Shown here: one piece after another, positions 1 through 5,724 of the stretch
How the letters are laid out: the number at the start of each line of letters is the position of its first letter
Numbering within the stretch: position 1 is the first letter of the stretch
Source of the DNA: Clostridia bacterium
Lineage (GTDB): Bacteria > Bacillota > Clostridia > Christensenellales > Aristaeellaceae
Direction: 5' to 3'
DNA: 5,724 nt
NCBI GenBank assembly: GCA_017469605.1
Contig: JAFUGB010000123.1
Span: 1-5,724 of the forward strand
The notes under the pieces: model-generated
What the model saw: only the letters and a program-made list of their open reading frames with translations
What the model was told of the DNA's origin: nothing
Database searches by the model: none
Position numbers and translations under genes: made by a program

Positions 1-2
1 AA

Positions 3-740
3 ATCGACCGGCTGTGGCATGAAATCCAGGCGGCCAACGAAAAAGGACAGCCGCTGCGGTCTGTATTTGAGCAGATGGGAGAAACCTTGGGCCGCAAGCC
101 CAACAGCGTGCGCAATTATTATTATATGCAGCTGCGGCCCCGGGACGGCCGGGCCATGCGCCGGGCGGCGCCCTTTGAAACCTTTACCGAGGACGAGGTG
201 CGCGCGCTGGTGCGGGGGGTATTGACCGCCCGGGCCAGGGGACAGTCCGTGCGCGCGGCGGTGATGGCCATGAGCGGCGGCGACCACACCCGCATGCTTC
301 GCTACCAGAATAAATACCGCTCGGTGCTGAAAAAGCGCCCGCAGCTGATCCAGGAGGTGCTGGAGGAACTGCGGCAGGAGGGGATCGACTGCGCCGATCC
401 CCTGCCGTCCGCCTGTCCCCGGGAGGACCTGCGGCAGACCGTGCGGCAAAAGATCAGCGTGCTGGGCGACAGCGGCGTAAACCAGCTGCTCGCCGGCCTG
501 GACGCGCTGCTGGACCGGGCGCTGCAGAGCGATCCCGAGATCGGCCGGGACCGGCTGCGGGTACGGCTGGACATGGCGCAGCTGCGCTATGACGCCCTGT
601 GCCGCGCCGCGGGGGATATGCTGCTGCTGTGCAAGGAATACCTGGGCCAGGAGGAGGAAACCCGCATGGCCGTGCTGCCCGCCTTCCTGGAGACGCTGAG
701 CCAGCACGTGGCCAGCGTGGAAAACGCCATTTCGTCCTGA
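3..740 (+). CDS. Myb/SANT-like DNA-binding protein, 3' part (5' end outside window)
   Basis: The frame is open from the first bases of the window to a TGA at 738-740, giving 245 visible residues, so the true start lies upstream. The ATG at 75 is only an internal Met: the codons before it (from position 3) continue the same domain. Residues 4-45 end in GRKPNSVRNYYYMQLR, which resembles the recognition-helix end of Myb/SANT-like units in Bacillota regulators such as RsfA-type proteins. Residues 61-110 start FTEDE and repeat the pattern. L4/L69, A11/A76, G15/G80, Q16/Q81, R19/R84 and M25/M90 all sit exactly 65 residues apart. The rest (about 120-245) is rich in Leu, Glu and Arg and looks helical, perhaps for oligomerisation; I do not recognise it. 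No signal peptide or membrane segment is visible, which fits a cytoplasmic regulator. Its DNA target is unknown. The DNA-binding call is an inference from pattern, not a certain family match. Confidence 0.6.
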   Translation: MDRLWHEIQAANEKGQPLRSVFEQMGETLGRKPNSVRNYYYMQLRPRDGRAMRRAAPFETFTEDEVRALVRGVLTARARGQSVRAAVMAMSGGDHTRMLRYQNKYRSVLKKRPQLIQEVLEELRQEGIDCADPLPSACPREDLRQTVRQKISVLGDSGVNQLLAGLDALLDRALQSDPEIGRDRLRVRLDMAQLRYDALCRAAGDMLLLCKEYLGQEEETRMAVLPAFLETLSQHVASVENAISS

Positions 741-760
741 ACCGGCGCCGCGCTGTTAAC

Positions 761-800
761 AAAAAAACGGAGAAGTTCGCGGGAACAACTCCGTTTTTTT
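761..800. terminator. Bidirectional rho-independent terminator between convergent genes
   Basis: Positions 761-772 (seven A then CGGAG) are perfectly complementary to 789-800 (CTCCG then seven T), giving a 12-bp stem. An AA/AA internal loop (773-774 and 787-788) separates it from a 4-bp inner stem GTTC/GAAC (775-778 and 783-786) with a GCGG tetraloop. Read on the plus strand the hairpin ends in a run of T 20 bases after the stop of the Myb-like gene. Read on the minus strand it ends in an equal run of T about 40 bases after the stop of the protease gene. One element can therefore end both convergent transcripts. Confidence 0.9.
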
Positions 801-839
801 GCTGTTATCAAGATCGGTGACCGCACAGGCCGCGGCGGC

Positions 840-2138
840 TCAGGCGGCGGGCTTTTCCATGACCTTCAGGGTCACATCCACGTCCATATAATCGCCATCA
901 CCGATATCGCTCACGTACTCGGCCTCCAGCGGGTTATTCTCGGCGCGGTACAGCTTAACGGACACGGTATCATCGGCGTTATGCTTGAGGATTTCCTGCT
1001 GCAGCGCGCTGGAATCGGACACCACAACGCCGTCCACCTCCACGATGATATCGCCTTCCCTGATGCCGGCGGCCTCAGCGGGAGAGCCGGTCTCCACCTC
1101 GCGCACGATGCAGCCGCGGGGCAGGATGCCGTTGGCCACGGCGCTGCTGCTCTCGTTTAACGTGGTCATGGTGATGCCCAGGCGGGGCTTATCGGTCATA
1201 TCGGTGCCAGCCGAAATGCGGTTGTTTTCGCTGGCCCGCTGGTCCAGGTCCTTCTGCACGGCATCGGCATCATACTTTTCCAGGGCCTCGCGGATGTACT
1301 CCTTGGCCACATTGATGGGCACGCACATGCCAATGCTTTCAACGCTGGCGCTGCTGGAGAAAAGGCTGTTGCTGCCGCGGTACACCATGGAAGGGATGCC
1401 CATCAGCTGGCCCAGCACATTGAACAGGCCGCCGCCGCTGTTGCCGTTGTTGATGGCGGCGTCAGTCTGGATCATGCTGTTGGTGGTGATGCCCCGGCGG
1501 CCGTACTTATCCACCGACTGGGAACGGATCTCGCGGTCCAGGGAGGAAATCACGCCCACGGTGGTGGTGCGGAAGAAGTTTTCGCTCATGGGGTTGCCAA
1601 TGACGATGGCGGTTTCGCCCACCTGCAGGCTGTCGCTGTCGCCCAGCTCCACGGCGGGCAGCTTCAACTCGGGCGCCAGCAGCACGGCCACGTCCTTGTC
1701 CTCATCAAAGGCCACCACGTCGGCGGCATACTCGTTTTCGCCGTCAAACACGGTCACCCGGGTGGCGCCGTCCACCACGTGGTAATTGGTGAGCACATGG
1801 CCGTATTCGGTCACCACGGTGCCGCTGCCAAAGCCCGCCAGGCGTTCCACGCCCTGGCCGCCGCCAAAATCGTTACCGTAGCCCCAGCCCCAGCCGTAAT
1901 AGCCGCTGCTGGAACGGGTGGTGGTATAGTTGCGCACCAGCACCACGCTGTCAAAAACCTTGGCCACGGCCTCGGTCACCGCGTTGGAGGTTTTGTTGGT
2001 ATCGGTGGTGGTGTTCAAAATGCTGTCGATTTCGGCGGCGGGCAGCGTGCCGGCGGCGTTGGCGCCAATGGCTACGCTGAGCACCATGGCCAGGGTGAGC
2101 ACCAGGGCGATCAGCCCGCAAATATTGCTTTTCTTCAT
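840..2138 (-). CDS. Secreted HtrA/DegP-like trypsin-family (S1C) serine protease with one PDZ domain
   Basis: This 432-residue protein is the usual size for bacterial HtrA proteases, which degrade or refold damaged proteins outside the cytoplasm. Residues 1-28 form a signal peptide: MKK, a hydrophobic stretch at 6-24, then an ANA cleavage motif after Ala28. The protease domain spans about 50-285. The triad is His120 (in TNYHVV), Asp149 (in DEDKDVAVL) and Ser234 (in NNGNSGGG). A PDZ domain follows at about 316-405, beginning PRLGI and containing SPAEAAGIREGDIIVEVDG; the tail after it is acidic. Residues 75-97 form a Gly/Tyr/Trp/Ser-rich loop between the first strands. The ATG at 2138 is preferred because it begins a standard signal peptide and has AAAGGAG 11 bases before it. 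An ATG three codons upstream is only 2 bases from that site, and one at 2252 would add 38 residues ahead of the signal. Unlike Bacillus HtrA, which is anchored by an N-terminal membrane segment behind a cytoplasmic leader, this one looks cleaved and released, though it could stay anchored. The exact paralogue (htrA, htrB, yyxA) cannot be assigned. Confidence 0.95.
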   Translation of the reverse strand: MKKSNICGLIALVLTLAMVLSVAIGANAAGTLPAAEIDSILNTTTDTNKTSNAVTEAVAKVFDSVVLVRNYTTTRSSSGYYGWGWGYGNDFGGGQGVERLAGFGSGTVVTEYGHVLTNYHVVDGATRVTVFDGENEYAADVVAFDEDKDVAVLLAPELKLPAVELGDSDSLQVGETAIVIGNPMSENFFRTTTVGVISSLDREIRSQSVDKYGRRGITTNSMIQTDAAINNGNSGGGLFNVLGQLMGIPSMVYRGSNSLFSSSASVESIGMCVPINVAKEYIREALEKYDADAVQKDLDQRASENNRISAGTDMTDKPRLGITMTTLNESSSAVANGILPRGCIVREVETGSPAEAAGIREGDIIVEVDGVVVSDSSALQQEILKHNADDTVSVKLYRAENNPLEAEYVSDIGDGDYMDVDVTLKVMEKPAA

Positions 2139-2149
2139 AAAAATCATCG

Positions 2150-2156
2150 CTCCTTT
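2150..2156 (-). promoter_or_regulatory. Ribosome binding site of the HtrA-like gene
   Basis: On the minus strand the bases read AAAGGAG, a strong Shine-Dalgarno sequence. It lies 11 bases before the ATG at 2138 and only 2 bases before the in-frame ATG at 2147. The spacing favours the 2138 start, which also gives the cleanest signal peptide. Confidence 0.8.
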
Positions 2157-2206
2157 CACTGCGATTTCACACATTCTTACGGCGTCTCTTTCAACGCAGT
2201 TACAGG

Positions 2207-2235
2207 ATAATACCGATTTTTTACATAAATATGAA
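2207..2235 (-). promoter_or_regulatory. Putative sigma-A promoter for the HtrA-like gene
   Basis: On the minus strand a -35-like TTCATA (2230-2235) and a -10-like TATTAT (2207-2212) are separated by 17 bases, in a markedly AT-rich stretch. They match the sigma-A consensus hexamers at four and five of six positions. Transcription would start near 2200, giving a leader of about 60 bases before the ATG at 2138. Envelope-stress proteases are often controlled by two-component systems such as CssRS in Bacillus, but I recognise no regulator site here. Confidence 0.45.
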
Positions 2236-2263
2236 CGTTTCGTAAACTCCAAAAAGAAAATAT

Positions 2264-5200
2264 TTACTGCATCGGAAATCGGATTTCATGGGCCCTTCCG
2301 TCGTCCCGCAGGGGCACGTAGGCCCCGGTGACCTTTTCGCCGTCCAGGGTGATGTAATGCGCGTCCCGGGCGGCGGTGAGCTGGTAGCGGCTGGCGCCAA
2401 AGCGGTACAGCACCGTGGCCTCCTCCCAGTTGTCCGGCGCCCGGGGGCTGAGCCGCACGCCGTTTCCCTTTTTATCAAAGCCCAGGAAGTCCCGCAGCAC
2501 CACCCAGTACAGCCAGGCCGCGCTGCCGGTATACCAGGTCCAGCCGCCCCGGCCGTCGGCATGGATATCGCCGGCCAGCACGTAGGGCTCCACGGCATAC
2601 GCCCGGGCCTTTTGGGGATCGTCGCTGTGGGTATAGGGCAGGCATTCATACAGGAGCTGCCAGGCGCGGTCCGTCCGGCCCTGGGACAGCAGCGCCCGCA
2701 TGAACCAGGGCAGGGCATGGGTATACTGGCCGCCGTTTTCCCGCACGCCCGGATTATACGCGCCGATGTAGCCGGCCTCCTCCTCCGGAGTGAAGGGCGG
2801 AGACAAAAGCAGGGTGATGCCCTGGTCCTGCCGGTGCAGCGCGTCCCAGGCGGCGTCCAGCGCCTTGGCCACCTGGTCCCGAGGCATGCCCGCGAAGGCG
2901 GCGAAGCACTGGCTGATCAGGTCAATGCGGGGCACCGGGCTGTCGGGCCCGCCGACGGAGCGCCCATCCCTGTACCATGCCCGCAGGAACCAGCGGCCGG
3001 TCCAGGCGCTTTGCAGCGCGGTATGCAGGGCGATGCGGCGGCGGTCAAAATCATCCTGCGTTTCCCGGGGGCACAGCGGGGCAAACTCCCTGAGCACCAC
3101 AACCAGGAAAAAGCCCAGCCACACGCTTTCTCCGCCCACAGCGTTCATGCCGTCGTTCCAGTCGCCGCCCTCCATCAGCGGAATGCCGTGTTCGCCGTAG
3201 CGCAGGCTGTCAATGGCCCGCAGGCAATGCTCCAGCAGCGAAGCCGTCTGGGCGGTGACCTCCGCCGTTTCATAGCGGTCCTGCTCGCGGTCAGACAGCA
3301 GGGGCGAGGACAGGAAGGGGACCTGCTCCTCCAGGATGGCCCGATCGTCCGTGCCGTGGATATACTGCGCCGTCACATAGGGCAAAAACAGCCGGTCGTC
3401 GCTGATGCGGGTGCGCACGCCGGCGCCGCCCGGATGCCACCAGTGCTGCACGTCGCCCTGGGTATACTGGCGGGAGGCGCACAGCAGCAGGTGCTCCCGC
3501 ACCCGTTGGGGCTCGGTAACGATCAAGGGCAGCATATCCTGCAATTGATCCCGGAAGCCCCAGGCGCCGCCGGACTGCCAGAAGCCCGCCCGGGCGTACA
3601 GCCGGGCGGCGTTGATCTGATAGGGCAGGAAGCCGCCCAACCAGCCGCTGAGCAGCCGGTCCGGCAGGTAAAACCGCATCAGCTCCAGCCGCCGCTGCCA
3701 TACGGCCCGGGCCTCCCGCTCCCCGGCGGGGCCCAGGGAGGCAAGCAGCGCGGGAATATCCGAAATTTCCCGGCACCAGCCCAGCCAGAAGCGCAGGGCG
3801 GCGTGGTCGCCGGGCCTTAAAACCAGCTCGCTGCGCACCTCTCCCCACGCTCCGTGGGCCTGGGCCAGGCTGCCCTCCAGGGCAAAGAAGGCGGCGCCGT
3901 CCATATCCCCCTGGGCGGTTACCAGGCCGTTGCCGGCCCGGGCATGGGTGCCCCGTCCATCCTCGCCCAGGGCAAAGCGGACGCGGGCCCATACCGTCAG
4001 GCGGCGCACGGCCCCGGAGGTATTGCGCAGCGTCAGCACCCGGCCGCCGCAGGGCATCCGGGCGTCGGCAAAGCAGGCAAGCCTGGCTTCCAGCCCGGGC
4101 AGGGCGCATTGATACACCGCCGCGCCCATCTCATAGGATACGCGGCACGCGGCGTTCATCAGGGGCCGCTGGGTCAGCGACCAGCTTTTTCCGTTTTCTT
4201 CCAGGAAATACTGCTCCGAGGGCTCAATGAGCACGCTGTCCTGGCATACCGCCGTCAGGCGGCGCAGGCGGCTGTTGCCGGCGTAGGAATACAGAATGCC
4301 CTGCTCGCACACCACGGTGCCAAAGCCTTCATTGCTCAGGATCTGGCACCAGGGCGCGGGGGCCGCGGCGCACACGGCATAGCCGAAATCCGGGGTAAAA
4401 CCGCCGTAGCCGTTCCAGGCGTACAGCCGGGGCAGGGCAGGCAGCGCGCCGCCGGGCGCGGCGGCAATGGGCTGGGGCCGCTGGGGCGGCTTGGCCAGCT
4501 GCTCCTCCAGGGGCCGGCCGGCCTCCAGGCCCAGCGCGCAATGGCTGAGGATCACCGCGCGCTGGCCTTCCTCCAATCCGGCCAGGATGCGCGTTCCGGG
4601 CAGCGCCAGCCCTTCGCAGAAGGTGCGCAGCGGCTGGCGATAGCCGGTCTCGCCGGGCAGGAGCAGCAGCATTTCGGCCTGGGCGCCGTTCTGGCGCAGC
4701 AGGGCAAAGAGCCGCCCAATGCGCTCCACGGCGGCGGTATGGGCTTCCTCCCGGACCGTCACGGCCAGCAGCGGCTCCTCCCCGCTGATCCCCAGGGCCC
4801 ACAGATCGCGCAGCCGGGCAGGGGAGGGGCTGTCCTGCCGGTACAGCAGGAAGCCCGCCAGCCTGGCGCACAGCGCCAGCTCCCGGGGATCAACGCGCCA
4901 CACGCGGCGGTTCACCCGGCTGCGGGCAGCGGCCAGGCTTTCGGCGTTCAGCGCCCCATCGGCGTCGGGCACCCGGGGGCCGGCGGCAAAGCACAGCGTT
5001 TTTTCGCCGCCGGGGGACAAAACGGCGGGCACCCGCAGGGCCAGGCAGGGTTCGCTGCTGCCGGTGAGCCGCCAGGGCGCCAGCAACCCCCGGGGCGCGT
5101 CAGGGCTGCCCTCCCGGCCAAAGAACAGCGCCCGGTCGTCCAGCATATCGCAGCCGTTTTCATAGGCGCGCACGCGCAGGGTGCGCTCGCCCCCTTCCCG

Positions 5201-5724
5201 CAGGCGGCGGCGCAGCAAACAGCCGCCGTCCTCCCCGGGCGCGGCGGATATGAACAAATTGGAAAAAGCGATATGTCCGCGGTCGGCCCGGGCGCGTTCC
5301 AGCGCGGGCTCCAGGTAAAAAATCACCGATACCTTCCGCTCTTCCCGGCCCAGGTTGCGCAGGCGGGCCCGGTATACAGCGGCGCCGGTGAGGGGATCCA
5401 CGCAGGCCGTGACCTCGCCGCGCAGATCGCCGGACCGCGCCGTGCAGCGGGCCGCACCCTCCAGCCAGGTATATTCCCCGCCGGTGAGCCGCAGGGGACG
5501 CCCGCCCTCCTCCGCCAGGTAGACCTGGGGGCCGCTGACAGCGTCCGGGGCGGGATCAAACCGGGTCAGCGAAACATCGCCCCGGAACAGGTGCCCATGG
5601 CCCCGGCCGTTCAGCAGCAGCGATGTGCCGCCGCCGGACATGAGCAGGGCGTCGGCGGGCAGCGCGGCATCGGATGGGAGGCGCACCGGCTCCTCGGGCA
5701 GCGTATCCCGCCGGGCCCGCAGGG
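2264..5724 (-). CDS. Cyclic beta-1,2-glucan synthase-like (NdvB/Cgs family) protein, C-terminal part with GH94 phosphorylase domain
   Basis: The frame ends at TAA (2264-2266) and is still open at the window edge. Numbering from the GTG at 5686 gives 1140 residues, with 12 more codons before it. That GTG is unlikely to be the start: the frame continues through it and the GAGGAG upstream is only 3 bases away. Residues 13-265 form a first beta-supersandwich (GT36-type) repeat, with AFSNLF at 140-145. Residues 290-398 are the linking domain with LWALGISGEEP, as in NdvB/Cgs. Residues 420-650 are a second supersandwich. Residues 660-1085 are the GH94 (alpha/alpha)6 barrel with GFRDQLQD (710-717), VQHWWHP (746-752), TRISDD (759-764), GDWNDGMN (841-848), VRENGGQYTH (981-990) and GGWTWYTGSAAW (1047-1058). 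The general acid is expected in the DWNDGM motif; His990 and Thr1053-Gly1054 fit the phosphate-binding positions of GH94 structures. Known Cgs proteins carry a membrane GT84 synthase and a cyclising domain before this half and use GH94 to control chain length. Whether those domains lie upstream here cannot be seen. A stand-alone beta-1,2-oligoglucan phosphorylase is the main alternative. Confidence 0.88.
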   Translation of the reverse strand, partial: LRARRDTLPEEPVRLPSDAALPADALLMSGGGTSLLLNGRGHGHLFRGDVSLTRFDPAPDAVSGPQVYLAEEGGRPLRLTGGEYTWLEGAARCTARSGDLRGEVTACVDPLTGAAVYRARLRNLGREERKVSVIFYLEPALERARADRGHIAFSNLFISAAPGEDGGCLLRRRLREGGERTLRVRAYENGCDMLDDRALFFGREGSPDAPRGLLAPWRLTGSSEPCLALRVPAVLSPGGEKTLCFAAGPRVPDADGALNAESLAAARSRVNRRVWRVDPRELALCARLAGFLLYRQDSPSPARLRDLWALGISGEEPLLAVTVREEAHTAAVERIGRLFALLRQNGAQAEMLLLLPGETGYRQPLRTFCEGLALPGTRILAGLEEGQRAVILSHCALGLEAGRPLEEQLAKPPQRPQPIAAAPGGALPALPRLYAWNGYGGFTPDFGYAVCAAAPAPWCQILSNEGFGTVVCEQGILYSYAGNSRLRRLTAVCQDSVLIEPSEQYFLEENGKSWSLTQRPLMNAACRVSYEMGAAVYQCALPGLEARLACFADARMPCGGRVLTLRNTSGAVRRLTVWARVRFALGEDGRGTHARAGNGLVTAQGDMDGAAFFALEGSLAQAHGAWGEVRSELVLRPGDHAALRFWLGWCREISDIPALLASLGPAGEREARAVWQRRLELMRFYLPDRLLSGWLGGFLPYQINAARLYARAGFWQSGGAWGFRDQLQDMLPLIVTEPQRVREHLLLCASRQYTQGDVQHWWHPGGAGVRTRISDDRLFLPYVTAQYIHGTDDRAILEEQVPFLSSPLLSDREQDRYETAEVTAQTASLLEHCLRAIDSLRYGEHGIPLMEGGDWNDGMNAVGGESVWLGFFLVVVLREFAPLCPRETQDDFDRRRIALHTALQSAWTGRWFLRAWYRDGRSVGGPDSPVPRIDLISQCFAAFAGMPRDQVAKALDAAWDALHRQDQGITLLLSPPFTPEEEAGYIGAYNPGVRENGGQYTHALPWFMRALLSQGRTDRAWQLLYECLPYTHSDDPQKARAYAVEPYVLAGDIHADGRGGWTWYTGSAAWLYWVVLRDFLGFDKKGNGVRLSPRAPDNWEEATVLYRFGASRYQLTAARDAHYITLDGEKVTGAYVPLRDDGRAHEIRFPMQ

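Noticed and set aside
75..740. A 221-codon gene starting at ATG 75
   Set aside because: The same frame is open back to the window edge and the upstream codons complete the first Myb-like unit, so this ATG is internal.
985..1785. Open frame of 266 codons on the plus strand inside the protease gene
   Set aside because: It is antisense to the well-supported HtrA-like gene, with low-complexity Ser/Thr/Met composition and no family resemblance.
2139..2252. A 38-residue N-terminal extension of the protease starting at ATG 2252
   Set aside because: It would bury the signal peptide, overlaps the likely promoter and ribosome binding site, and has no Shine-Dalgarno of its own that I can see.
2275..2287. 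Inverted repeat GAAATC-G-GATTTC near the end of the NdvB-like gene, considered as a terminator
   Set aside because: The loop is one base unless the stem shrinks to four AT-rich pairs, it lies inside the coding region, and the T-rich stretch comes too far downstream.
2288..3820. Long open frame of 510 codons on the plus strand
   Set aside because: It lies wholly antisense to the GH94 domain and is rich in Gly, Ala, Pro and Gln as expected from a GC-rich shadow frame. It has no recognisable domain.
3291..4109. Alternative minus-strand frames inside the NdvB-like gene (also 4329-4871 and 2221-2718)
   Set aside because: They are Arg/Pro/Ala-rich shadows of the main frame, whose conserved motifs run without interruption, so no frameshift is implied.
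5684..5686. GTG as the start of the NdvB-like gene
   Set aside because: The frame stays open upstream to the window edge, the possible GAGGAG site is only 3 bases away, and the preceding residues look like an interdomain linker.

Overview
The window reads as a chromosomal segment from a GC-rich, Gram-positive, probably clostridial (Bacillota) bacterium. This placement is an inference. It rests on the strong AAAGGAG ribosome binding site, the AT-rich intergenic DNA with a sigma-A-like promoter, a U-tract hairpin terminator, and the style of the proteins. I cannot name a genus.

Layout: (1) Positions 1-740, plus strand, hold the 3' part of a gene whose start lies before the window. It encodes a small helical protein with what look like two tandem Myb/SANT-like helix-turn-helix units, so it is probably a DNA-binding regulator. 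(2) Positions 741-839 separate two convergent genes and contain a near-symmetric hairpin, A-tract on one side and T-tract on the other, which should terminate transcription from both directions. (3) Positions 840-2138, minus strand, encode a complete secreted HtrA/DegP-like serine protease with one PDZ domain and an intact His-Asp-Ser triad. (4) Positions 2139-2263 are a short AT-rich leader with the protease's own likely promoter and ribosome binding site. (5) Positions 2264-5724, minus strand, hold the C-terminal part (at least 1152 residues) of a very large protein of the cyclic beta-1,2-glucan synthase (NdvB/Cgs) type. It has two beta-supersandwich repeats, a linking domain and a GH94 phosphorylase-type barrel. 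Its reading frame is still open at the window edge.

The two minus-strand genes point the same way and no convincing terminator separates them. The protease may therefore be expressed both from its own promoter and by read-through. A secreted quality-control protease beside a glucan-synthesis/phosphorolysis enzyme suggests an envelope or extracytoplasmic theme, but two neighbouring genes do not prove a functional link. I see no mobile element, CRISPR array, tRNA or rRNA. No wholly new system is evident. The most useful leads are the duplicated Myb-like unit, the off-window extent of the NdvB-like protein, and small departures from family motifs in both enzymes.
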